Origin: CAYXGZ01 sp964464755
GTDB taxonomy: Bacteria > Planctomycetota > MHYJ01 > JACPRB01
Assembly (NCBI GenBank): GCA_964464755.1
Contig: CAYXGZ010000012.1
Location: forward strand, 1 to 64,000
Direction of reading: 5' to 3'
DNA length: 64,000 bases
Shown: positions 43,689-51,210 of the stretch, piece by piece
Numbering within the stretch: the first letter of the stretch is position 1
Layout: every line of letters starts with the position of its first letter
Notes under the pieces: model-generated
The model's input: the letters and a program-made list of their open reading frames with translations, nothing else
Database searches by the model: none
Told to the model about the DNA's origin: nothing
Position numbers and translations under genes: made by a program

Positions 43689-43717
43689 ATTATACGGAGG
43701 GCCGTCCGCCGCCGCAA
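43689..43717 (-). promoter_or_regulatory. rpmE promoter
   Basis: Minus strand: TTGCGG (43712-43717), 17-bp spacer, TATAAT (43689-43694), ~25-nt leader. Confidence 0.75.
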
Positions 43718-43724
43718 GCCCGAA

Positions 43725-45152
43725 CTAGGGAAACTCGACGATCCAGCAGCGCCAGTCGACGAGGAGGTTCTGCTCGTCGAGCAGCACGAACTCGGTGGGG
43801 TCGGTGACGATCGCGTAGACGCGGATCGGCCCGCCCCCGATCTTGCGCGGGTCGAGGATCACGACGTCCTTGCCGTCCTTGTTCGTCGAGGGCAGCACCT
43901 CGCCCAGGGGCTTCTTCCACTTCGGGCCCTCGCCCTTCCGGTCGCCGGGCCGGCCGTCGCGGCAGCGGTAGAGGTCCTTGAAGCGGCCCTCGGTGTCCGT
44001 CCCGCCCTTGGCGTCGGAGCCGCCGCCGTACTTCTCGCCCTTGTTGATGCGCTGGTAGATCCACTCGACCTTGAGCTTGTGCGTCGCCGGCTGCAGCGTC
44101 CGCACGTGCAGCTCGATCGGCGCCTCCGCGTTCGCCGCGACGGGCTTCTCGAAGGGCGAGCCGCCGTCGATCGGGCGCACGTGGGTGTAGAGCATCAGGG
44201 TGAGCGCCTCCCGGCAGACCGCGCAGAACTCGGGGCCGCCGCTGAGCAGGCACTCGCCGTCCGGGACGGCCTTCCAGCAGCGGCGCGTCCGCCAGTGGGC
44301 GCCCTCGAGGATGTCGATCGCGGCCGCCCGCTTGTCGCCCGCCTTCTTGGCCTCGAGCCAGTGCGCCCAGGGGACCTTCGTGGCGTCCTCGGTCACGTTG
44401 ACCGTCTCCGGAACGGCCGGCGGGTCCTTGCGGTCGCCACCGCCGCCCCAGCCCCAGCCTCCGCCCGCGCTGAACTCGTCCCCGAGCCCCGCGAGCGCGT
44501 GGGCCCAGGCGTGCTGGATCCGCGTGGCCGTGGGGCGGGGGCCCGAGAAGGCCGCGACGCCGTGCCCGCACTGGCTGTGGACCGCGCCGCCGGGCCGGAT
44601 CTGCAGCAGCGCCAGCCCGTCGTCGTCGCCGCACATCTTCGCGACATCGCGCGCGGCCTGGCCGTCGTAGAGCAGGTCCCCGTTGTCCTCGCGGCCCCCG
44701 AAGTAGGTCGTCAGGGAGCCCTCGGCGCGGTTGAGGCGGGGCTCCTTCGAGGCGACGTTCGCGCGGTAGAGGTTGAAGTAGCGCGAGTACTCGCGCATCG
44801 GGTCGACCTTGAAGATCGCGCGGAGGATGGGATCCGTCTCCTTCTCCCACACCTGTTGCTTGCGGTCCTCGTACTCCACGCCGTCGGCCATGAGGACGAG
44901 GTCGAGGCGGTTCGAGGGCAGCCCGTTCACCTCGATGGGCAGGATCCGGAGGTAGGAGTTGTCCCCGGCGAAGTTCTTGGCGCGCTCGGCGACGGGCGAC
45001 TTGGGGAACTGCCGGACGATGGCCATCGCGATCGCGCGGCCCTCCTGGAAGCGGCCCGCGTCCATGGCCTTGAGGAGCTTGTCCCAGGCCTTCTCGGCGC
45101 TGTCCTGGGGAGGGGGGACGAGGACGAGGAGCGCGAGGACGACGAAGCGCAT
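43725..45152 (-). CDS. Secreted M64-type peptidase homologue with degenerate active site
   Basis: 475 residues with a signal peptide (MRFVVLALLVLVPPP). A helical TPR-like stretch (~20-60) is followed by a domain that follows IgA-peptidase M64 order (LDLVLMADGV near 83, YFNLYRANVASKEP near 125, then H214-A-W-A-H218-ALAGLGDEF). The normal zinc motif there is HEFGH followed by ADEY; here the catalytic Glu is Ala215, while both His and the Asp-Glu are kept. It is probably a non-catalytic, metal- or peptide-binding relative. The C-terminal part is beta-rich with several Cys. It follows the 78-residue gene by 15 bp. Confidence 0.7.
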   Translation of the reverse strand: MRFVVLALLVLVPPPQDSAEKAWDKLLKAMDAGRFQEGRAIAMAIVRQFPKSPVAERAKNFAGDNSYLRILPIEVNGLPSNRLDLVLMADGVEYEDRKQQVWEKETDPILRAIFKVDPMREYSRYFNLYRANVASKEPRLNRAEGSLTTYFGGREDNGDLLYDGQAARDVAKMCGDDDGLALLQIRPGGAVHSQCGHGVAAFSGPRPTATRIQHAWAHALAGLGDEFSAGGGWGWGGGGDRKDPPAVPETVNVTEDATKVPWAHWLEAKKAGDKRAAAIDILEGAHWRTRRCWKAVPDGECLLSGGPEFCAVCREALTLMLYTHVRPIDGGSPFEKPVAANAEAPIELHVRTLQPATHKLKVEWIYQRINKGEKYGGGSDAKGGTDTEGRFKDLYRCRDGRPGDRKGEGPKWKKPLGEVLPSTNKDGKDVVILDPRKIGGGPIRVYAIVTDPTEFVLLDEQNLLVDWRCWIVEFP

Positions 45153-45167
45153 GGCTCCTCCCGGTGT

Positions 45168-45404
45168 CTAGGCGTTGAAGTAGGCCCGCCCCGATTTGTA
45201 TACGACGCCGGGGAGGAAGAATTCGGCGTCTTCCATCTCCTCCATCTGGTCGATCTTGATGGTGTGCTTGAGCTTGGGGTAGGGGAAGTTGTCGAGCAGG
45301 TAGCGGGCCGCGGACTCCGCCGTCTCCTCGATGACGTGGAAGTTCTGGTAGAAGGACCGGCCGTCGTTGCCGGTCACCAGGATATTCCACTTCTTGTTCT
45401 TCAT
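45168..45404 (-). CDS. Small conserved-looking protein, unknown
   Basis: 78 residues (MKNKKWNILVTGNDGRSFYQ..., then FHVIEETAESAARYLL). Compact alpha/beta, no signal peptide or membrane segment, no recognised family. It is more AT-rich than its neighbours and is upstream of the M64-type gene in the same operon. A weak -10 (TACATT) lies ~12 nt upstream of the ATG, divergent from the gene at 45491. Confidence 0.65.
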   Translation of the reverse strand: MKNKKWNILVTGNDGRSFYQNFHVIEETAESAARYLLDNFPYPKLKHTIKIDQMEEMEDAEFFLPGVVYKSGRAYFNA

Positions 45405-45490
45405 GGGGTCGGGTGAATGTAATCGAAGGTTCCGGGGTATGCAATCACCGGAATCCGAAACAAAACGGGTTTCCCGGCGGTCGACAGGGC

Positions 45491-46825
45491 ATGAACAAGC
45501 TGCTCTTCGCGGTGGGCATCGCCCTGGCCCTTGGAGTCGGGATCTTCGGCGTCCTCGCCTGGCGGAAGCACCTCCACGCGGACGAGATCGTCGCCCGCCA
45601 CGAGAAGGAGGCCCGCAAGCGCCTCGCGGAAATCCGCTCGGCCTCCTCCGAGCGGCCGCCGCACCGGAGCCCCGCGGTCGACGGCAACGGCTGGACGCAC
45701 CTCTCCAAGGCCCTGGCCGCCTACAAGGTCGCGCACGAGGCGAAGGAGACCTCGGTGTTCCCGTCGATCTCCGGGGAGGAGCCCGAGCCGCCGCCCCACG
45801 CGCCGAGCATCGACGCGTTCCTCGACAAGCACGCCGCGATCTTCGAGGGCCTCCGCACCTCGCTGGCCTGCCGGAGCGTGGACCCTGCCTACCGCTACGA
45901 GGACGGCTTCGCGTTGCTGCTCCCCGAGGTCACGTCGCTGCTCTCCGTGAACAAGGCCATCTCCGACGTCGCCCGGCTCCGCCACTCGCAGGAGCGAGAC
46001 GACGAGGCGCTCGAGTGGATCGCGCTGGGCCTCGGCCTGGGCGTGGACGGGGAGGCGCGGGGCGTGCTCGTGAACCGCCTCGTGACGGAGGTGATCTTCG
46101 GGATCCAGTCCCGGACCCTCAGGGAGGTCCTGGACAGGACGAAGGCCGGGCCGGCGGCGCTCGCCGCGATGCAGGCCGCCCTCGACCGCGTCCTCGCGCA
46201 GCACGGGCCGGGCTGGAGCGGCTGCGGGGCGGAATGGGCCATGGCCCAGCTCACGTTGGTCGACCTGGCGCACGGACGACTCCGGGGCGAGGACCTCGCC
46301 AACTCCGGGCTCAAGGGCGAGGGTCTCACCATCATGCCCGGGTACTACTTCTCCATGAAGGTCATGGTGGCCGACGCGCTCGAGGGCTGGAGCCAGATGA
46401 CGCGGGAGATCGAGGAGCTGGAGCGGCTGGCCCCGCTCCAGGCGCGGCGAGAGGCGGACACGCTGACCGCGGACCTGCTGGCGCGGCGCAACCCGCTGCT
46501 GTCCCTGCTGGTCCCCGCGTACGCGCGGCTTCCCATGAACATCGGTCGCTCGCGCTTGATGATGGACCAGGCCCGGATCGCGCTCGCGCTGGCCCGGCAC
46601 CGCGCGGAGCACGGGGTTTTCCCGAAGGACCTCGCCGCCCTCGCGCCGGCGTACCTCACGGCGATCCCCGAGGACCCGTTCACGCGCGCCCCGTACCGCT
46701 ACGAGCTGCGCGACGGCGCGGCCGTGCTCTGGTCGCTCGGGGCGGACCTGGACGACGACGGGGCCGCCAAGCCCGTGGACTGGGAGGAGGGCCTCGACGG
46801 CGACGTGGTGGTGACCCTGCGCTGA
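45491..46825 (+). CDS. Membrane-anchored protein of unknown function with pseudopilin-like C-terminus
   Basis: 444 residues. N-terminal signal-anchor (MNKLLFAVGIALALGVGIFGVLAW), then a long helical region. The last ~70 residues (HRAEHGVFPKDLAALAPAYL, PEDPFTRAPYRYELRDG, WSLGADLDDDGA) resemble the C-terminal module of GspG-like proteins but without an N-terminal prepilin leader. The ATG at 45491 is preferred since it begins the anchor; an upstream in-frame ATG at 45413 would remove it from the N-terminus. Function unknown. Confidence 0.75.
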   Translation: MNKLLFAVGIALALGVGIFGVLAWRKHLHADEIVARHEKEARKRLAEIRSASSERPPHRSPAVDGNGWTHLSKALAAYKVAHEAKETSVFPSISGEEPEPPPHAPSIDAFLDKHAAIFEGLRTSLACRSVDPAYRYEDGFALLLPEVTSLLSVNKAISDVARLRHSQERDDEALEWIALGLGLGVDGEARGVLVNRLVTEVIFGIQSRTLREVLDRTKAGPAALAAMQAALDRVLAQHGPGWSGCGAEWAMAQLTLVDLAHGRLRGEDLANSGLKGEGLTIMPGYYFSMKVMVADALEGWSQMTREIEELERLAPLQARREADTLTADLLARRNPLLSLLVPAYARLPMNIGRSRLMMDQARIALALARHRAEHGVFPKDLAALAPAYLTAIPEDPFTRAPYRYELRDGAAVLWSLGADLDDDGAAKPVDWEEGLDGDVVVTLR

Positions 46826-46829
46826 TCGA

Positions 46830-46848
46830 GGCGGTCCCGGGGACCGCC
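46830..46848. terminator. Possible terminator between convergent gene and tRNA
   Basis: 8-bp perfect stem (GGCGGTCC/GGACCGCC, 3-nt loop) downstream of the gene ending at 46825 on the + strand and of tRNA-Leu on the - strand. The T-tract after it on the + strand is weak (GTTGGAGTTT). Confidence 0.4.
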
Positions 46849-46859
46849 GTTGGAGTTTA

Positions 46860-46947
46860 TGGTGGGCGCGAGAGGACTCGAACCTCCACGGCTGTTGAGG
46901 CCACTAGGTCCTGAGCCTAGCGCGTCTGCCAATTCCGCCACGCGCCC
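46860..46947 (-). tRNA. tRNA-Leu (anticodon CAG)
   Basis: Minus strand: acceptor stem GGGCGCG/CGCGCCC, discriminator A, encoded CCA (46860-46862). The anticodon arm CTAGG-CTCAGGA-CCTAG gives CAG, reading CUG. A long variable arm (GTGGCCTCAACAGCCGT) marks a class II tRNA, and the T arm is GGAGGTTCGAGTCCTC. CUG is expected to be a dominant Leu codon in this GC-rich genome. Confidence 0.96.
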
Positions 46948-46964
46948 ACGTTGGAGGAACGGGG

Positions 46965-46992
46965 ATTATAGTCCCGCCCGCCACGCGCGCAA
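46965..46992 (-). promoter_or_regulatory. tRNA-Leu promoter
   Basis: Minus strand: TTGCGC (46987-46992), 16-bp spacer, TATAAT (46965-46970), 17 nt before the mature 5' end. Confidence 0.6.
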
Positions 46993-46995
46993 GGC

Positions 46996-48972
46996 CTAGT
47001 AGAACACGCGGCCGGAATCGTCGCGCAGCGCGGGCCGCGGCCGGCCCGCCACCTGCATGCGCACCACGTCGGCGATCCCCTCGGCGTCCAGGTGCAGGAA
47101 CTTCAGCAGCTCCGTCCGGCTCCCGTGCTGGATGAAGCGGTCCGGCACGCCGTGGATCTTCACCTTGCCCGCGTCATCGTTCCGCAGCGCGAGCGCCTCG
47201 ACGACGGCCGAGCCGAAGCCGCCCGCCATCGCGTGGTCCTCGAGCGTGAGCACCCAGGGGTAGCGCCGCGCCAGGTCGGAGGCGAGCTCGGCGTCCAGCG
47301 GCTTCGCGAAGCGCGCGTTGGCCACCGCGACGTCGATCCCCTCCTTGAGCAGGAGGTCCCGCGCCTGCAGCGCCTTGACCGTCATCACGCCGTACGCGAG
47401 CAGGGCGCCGTCCCGGCCCTCGACGAGCAGCTCGCCGCGGCCGGGGGCCAGCGGCGTCGTCTTCAGCGGCCAGCGCGAGAGGTCCGGGACGTTCTCGCGC
47501 GGGATCCGGATGGCGCAGGGGCCCTTCAGCGCGACGGCGTAGGCGAGCATCTCCTTGAGCTCGGCCTCGTCCTTCGGCGCCATGAGCGTCATGTGGGGCA
47601 GGGTGCGGCAGAACGCGATGTCGAACATGCCGTGGTGCGTCGGCCCGTCCTCGCCGGCGATGCCGCCCCGGTCCAGGACGAGCGTGACCGGCAGGTTGTT
47701 GAGGCAGAGCTCCTGGTAGATCATGTCGTAGGCGCGCTGCACGAACGTCGAGTAGATCGCCGCCACGGGCCGCAGCCCCGCCTGGGCCGTGCCCGCGGCG
47801 AAGCTCAGCGCGGCCTGCTCGCTGATCCCGACGTCGAAGGTGCGCTCGGGGAACTCGCGACCGAACTCGAGGATCCCCGTCCCGTCCGGCATCGCGGCGG
47901 TGATCCCGAGGATCCGCTCGTCCTTCCGGGCCATCGCGATCAGCGTGTCGGAGAAGGCCTTCGTGTACGACTTCGCGGGGACCGCGGCGGTCGCGGTCAC
48001 GGGCTCGACCTTGCCGGCCGCGGGCGGCACCGCGTTCGCGCCCGTCGGCACCACCGCGGGCTTGGCCTTCGGCTCGGCGGGCTTGTGGACGCCGAAGGGG
48101 TCCGTCGGCGCGTCGGGATGGCCCTTGCCCTTCTGGGTCACGACGTGCAGCAGCACCGGGCCCTTCAGGGTCTTCACGTTGTGCAGGACCTCGACGAGCA
48201 GCTTGAGGTCGTGCCCGTCGATGGGGCCGTAGTACTGGAAGCCGAACGCCGTGAAGATGTTCGGGAGGATGGCCTGCTTGAGGCCGCGCCGGGCCGAGTC
48301 GACCATGTGCTCGACCGTCGTGCCCAGCGGGAGCTTCTCGAGGACCCTGTGCAGCTCCTTCTTCAGCTCCGTGTAGAGCGGCAGCGTGCGCATCTCGGTC
48401 AGCACGTTCTTCAGGGCGCCGACCGTCGGGGCGATGGAGAACCCGTTGTCGTTGAGCACGACGAGCATGTCGCGCTTCGAGTGGCCGATGTTGTTGAGCG
48501 CCTCGAAGGCCACGCCGGAGGTCATCGAGCCGTCGCCGATGTACGAGATCACCTTGCGGCGCCGGCCGAGCAGCGCGTCGGCGGTCGCGACGCCGTACGC
48601 GGTCGCGGGGCCCGTGCCGATGTGGCCGAAGTTGAAGGGGTCGAAGACGCTCTCGGGCTTCCAGCCGAAGCCGCACATCCCGCCGAACTGGCGCAGGGTC
48701 TGGAACTTCTCCCGGCGGCCGGTCAGCAGCTTGTGCGTGTAGCACTGGTAGCTGCCGTCCCAGACGATGAGGTCCTTGTGGAGCTCGAAGACGTAGTGCA
48801 GGGCGATCGTGAGGTCGACGATGCCGAGGTTGGAGCCGAGGTGGCCGCCGTTGCGGATCACGACGTCCATGATGAGGTGGCGGATCTCCGTCGCGAGCGC
48901 CGGCAGCTCCTCTTGGGTGAGGCGGTGGATGTCGTCGGCGTCCTTGATGCGGTCGAGCAGGGGATGGCTCAC
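46996..48972 (-). CDS. dxs: 1-deoxy-D-xylulose-5-phosphate synthase, divergent
   Basis: Thiamine-dependent first enzyme of the MEP pathway; 658 residues. ThDP motif GDGSMTSGVAFEALNNIG at 146-163 and the DXS pattern YGPIDGHDLKLLVEVLHNV are clear. Several normally fixed positions differ: the HQ of DVGHQAYxHK is Y75-Q (WDGSYQCYTHK), GHSSTSIS is GHIGTGPA, and EQHAVT is E385-Q-A-A-L-S. A Pro/Ala-rich linker of ~35 residues (~297-333) is also extra. GTG start with GAGGAG upstream. The ThDP-binding Glu and H117 are retained. Neighbour ispA makes the next products. Confidence 0.88.
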   Translation of the reverse strand: MSHPLLDRIKDADDIHRLTQEELPALATEIRHLIMDVVIRNGGHLGSNLGIVDLTIALHYVFELHKDLIVWDGSYQCYTHKLLTGRREKFQTLRQFGGMCGFGWKPESVFDPFNFGHIGTGPATAYGVATADALLGRRRKVISYIGDGSMTSGVAFEALNNIGHSKRDMLVVLNDNGFSIAPTVGALKNVLTEMRTLPLYTELKKELHRVLEKLPLGTTVEHMVDSARRGLKQAILPNIFTAFGFQYYGPIDGHDLKLLVEVLHNVKTLKGPVLLHVVTQKGKGHPDAPTDPFGVHKPAEPKAKPAVVPTGANAVPPAAGKVEPVTATAAVPAKSYTKAFSDTLIAMARKDERILGITAAMPDGTGILEFGREFPERTFDVGISEQAALSFAAGTAQAGLRPVAAIYSTFVQRAYDMIYQELCLNNLPVTLVLDRGGIAGEDGPTHHGMFDIAFCRTLPHMTLMAPKDEAELKEMLAYAVALKGPCAIRIPRENVPDLSRWPLKTTPLAPGRGELLVEGRDGALLAYGVMTVKALQARDLLLKEGIDVAVANARFAKPLDAELASDLARRYPWVLTLEDHAMAGGFGSAVVEALALRNDDAGKVKIHGVPDRFIQHGSRTELLKFLHLDAEGIADVVRMQVAGRPRPALRDDSGRVFY

Positions 48973-48982
48973 TCGGGCTCCT

Positions 48983-49873
48983 CTAGTGGGAACGTACCAG
49001 GATGAACTCCGCCAGCAGCACCAGGTCCAGCGCGTCCGGACCCAGCGGGGACACGGACCGGACCGCCGAGCCGATCAACCGGCCGGCGTGGCGGCGGGAG
49101 GCCTCCAGGCCGTGCAGCGCGGGGTACGTCGCCTTGTCCTGCGCGGCGTCCTTGCCCGCCGTCTTCCCGAGCTGCTCGGTCGTGCCGGTGACGTCCAAAA
49201 TATCATCGACGATCTGGAAGGCAAGGCCGAGGTCGCGGCCGTAGCGCCCGAGGCGCTCGACCGTCGCTTTCGCGGCGCCCCCGGCGATCGCGCCCATCCT
49301 CGCCGCGGCGACGAACATCGCGGCCGTCTTCGCGAGGTGGATGCGCTCCAGGTCCCGCGCCGAGGTCCGCCCGCTGCCGTCGAGGTCCAGCTGCTGACCG
49401 CCGACCATGCCCGTGCTGCCCGCGGCGAGGGCGAGCTCCCGGGCCTGGGCCGCCGCCGTGGGGCCCGCGTGCTTGGCCAGCGTCCCGAACGCGGCGGCCT
49501 GCAGCGCGTCGCCCGCGAGGATCGCCGTGGCCTCGTCGAAGGCCTTGTGGCAGGAGGGGCGGCCGCGCCGGAAGTCGTCGTCGTCCATGGCGGGCAGGTC
49601 GTCGTGGATCAGCGAGTACGTGTGGATCATCTCCAGCGCGCAGGCGGCCGGCATCGCGGCGGCGGGCGCACCACCCACCGCGCGGCAGGCGGCGAGGGCG
49701 ATGTACGGGCGCAGGCGCTTGCCCCCGCCGAAGAGGCTGTAGCGGATGGCCTCGTGGAGCCGGGAGGGCACGGTCTTCGCGGAGGGGATCCAGCGATCGA
49801 GGGCGCGGTCCACCCGGGTGCCGACCCGCGAGAGCTTCGCCTCGACGGAGTTGACCGAGTACGTCCGGATCAA
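48983..49873 (-). CDS. ispA: Polyprenyl (farnesyl/geranylgeranyl) diphosphate synthase
   Basis: Chain-elongating prenyl transferase, 296 residues. First Asp-rich motif HDDLPAMDDDDFRRG and second DDILD (QIVDDILDVTG) are present, with GGGKRLRP at ~50-57. Product length cannot be fixed from sequence. Starts at TTG overlapping the xseB stop (TTGA), in a dxs-ispA-xseB arrangement common in bacteria. Confidence 0.92.
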   Translation of the reverse strand: MIRTYSVNSVEAKLSRVGTRVDRALDRWIPSAKTVPSRLHEAIRYSLFGGGKRLRPYIALAACRAVGGAPAAAMPAACALEMIHTYSLIHDDLPAMDDDDFRRGRPSCHKAFDEATAILAGDALQAAAFGTLAKHAGPTAAAQARELALAAGSTGMVGGQQLDLDGSGRTSARDLERIHLAKTAAMFVAAARMGAIAGGAAKATVERLGRYGRDLGLAFQIVDDILDVTGTTEQLGKTAGKDAAQDKATYPALHGLEASRRHAGRLIGSAVRSVSPLGPDALDLVLLAEFILVRSH

Positions 49874-50160
49874 AACGGCACGTCCCCCTTCTTGGGCCGC
49901 GGGGGCTTCGCCTCGGCGGGCGGGGCGTCGAGGTCGCGGGCGGAGAGCGAGCCGTCCTTCTCCTTCACGAGGAGCTGGATCTTCTTCTCCGCCTCCTCGA
50001 GGATGCGGTAGCAGGTCTTGAGCGCCGCGAGGCCGGCCTCGTACTTCTCCAGCGACTCCTCGAGGCCGAGCTTGCCCGACTCGAGGTCGCGGACGACCTG
50101 CTCGGCGCGCGCGAGGTGGTCCTCGAAGCGCTCCTTCTTGGCGGGCTTTTCGCTGGTCAT
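49870..50160 (-). CDS. xseB: Exodeoxyribonuclease VII small subunit
   Basis: 96 residues. FEDHLARAEQVVRDLESGKLGLEESLEKYEAGLAALKTCYRILEEAEKKIQLL is the typical XseB core. Forms a complex with XseA, encoded two genes upstream. A TAGAAT box 9 nt upstream suggests its own transcript. A Pro/Lys-rich tail follows the core. Confidence 0.94.
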   Translation of the reverse strand: MTSEKPAKKERFEDHLARAEQVVRDLESGKLGLEESLEKYEAGLAALKTCYRILEEAEKKIQLLVKEKDGSLSARDLDAPPAEAKPPRPKKGDVPF

Positions 50161-50169
50161 GGGGCCGCC

Positions 50170-50198
50170 ATTCTAGGCCGGGCGCGGGGGCCGATCAA
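50170..50198 (-). promoter_or_regulatory. xseB promoter inside the preceding gene
   Basis: Minus strand: TTGATC (50193-50198), 17-bp spacer, TAGAAT (50170-50175), 9 nt to the ATG. It lies in the last codons of the membrane protein gene. Confidence 0.55.
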
Positions 50199-51210
50199 CC
50201 GGCTTCCGGTTCCAGGGCAGGAGGGCGGTGAGTTTCGGGATCCCCCAGCAGAGCAGGGCGGTCGCGATCCAGAGGTAGACCGTGCAGCCCCAGAACAGCT
50301 CCCAGGACGCCCGCTCGTACCAGTGGGCCACGGGGGCGAACCGGGCGATGGGGAAGGCCAGCAGCAGGAGGTGGCCCGCGTAGGCGGTCATCGAGTTCTG
50401 GCCGTAAAGCTCCAGGAGCCAGATGACGGGATTCCGCTTCGTCAGCCAGGAGGGAGGCGCGAAGCGCTCCGCCGCGCAGAGCAGCACGCCGACGCTCCCG
50501 AACTTCACGAGCCGCTCGCCGGCGTTCTCCAGCTGCCAGTTGACGCCCGTCACCTTGAGCCAGGCCCCGAGGAGGGCCACGCCGGCCAGGGCCCAGGCGC
50601 AGGCGGGCAGGCCGCGGGTGGAGATCGCGCCGGCGGCCGCGCCGAGCAGCACGTACCCGGCCCAGGGCAGGACGCCGAATTCCCAGGACGCGGGCGGATT
50701 GACGAAGTGGCTCCAGACCGGGTGGGTGACGCCCGAGCACCAGGTCGAGGCCTGCAGGCAGAACAGCCCGAGGACCGTCGCCACGACCACGTAGACGCGG
50801 GGCCGGTCCGCGAGGAACTGGAGCAGGACCCACACGACCAGGAGGCTGAGCGCGATGCAGGAGAGGACGTCGCTGGCCAGCCACCAGCCCTTCTCGTTCC
50901 AGTGGAAGTAGGCCGTCAGCGCCTTGCCGACGAGGAGCACCTCGGCGATCCGGCGCAGCGACTTGATCGACCGCGCCCGCGCGGCGGCCGGGTCCTTCGC
51001 CGCCCTCGCCATGACGAGCGTCAGCGCGAAGCCCGCCGCGAAGAGGAAGGAGGGCGCGACCAGTCCGTTGATGCCGTTCAGGAAGTCGCGCAGCGGGGTC
51101 CCGTGGAACTCCTTCGACAGGAGGATCAAGGCGTGCACCTCGATCATCACGAACACCGCGAGCCCGCGCAGCCAGTCGATCGCGCGGATGCGCTCCGAGG
51201 GGGCGCTCAT
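50173..51210 (-). CDS. Acyltransferase-like multi-span membrane protein (DUF1624/DUF5009-like)
   Basis: 345 residues with about 10 membrane spans. N-terminal RIRAIDWLRGLAVFVMIEVHAL is the RxxxxDxxRGxA pattern of the YeiB/HgsNAT-type and DUF1624 acyltransferase superfamily, with a His (VH) in the first helix. The C-terminal MTAYAGHLLLL is also typical. Likely transfers an acyl group to a surface sugar, but this is inference. Its ATG overlaps the xseA stop (ATGA), and it lies between xseA and xseB. Confidence 0.75.
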   Translation of the reverse strand: MSAPSERIRAIDWLRGLAVFVMIEVHALILLSKEFHGTPLRDFLNGINGLVAPSFLFAAGFALTLVMARAAKDPAAARARSIKSLRRIAEVLLVGKALTAYFHWNEKGWWLASDVLSCIALSLLVVWVLLQFLADRPRVYVVVATVLGLFCLQASTWCSGVTHPVWSHFVNPPASWEFGVLPWAGYVLLGAAAGAISTRGLPACAWALAGVALLGAWLKVTGVNWQLENAGERLVKFGSVGVLLCAAERFAPPSWLTKRNPVIWLLELYGQNSMTAYAGHLLLLAFPIARFAPVAHWYERASWELFWGCTVYLWIATALLCWGIPKLTALLPWNRKPVDRPPRPA

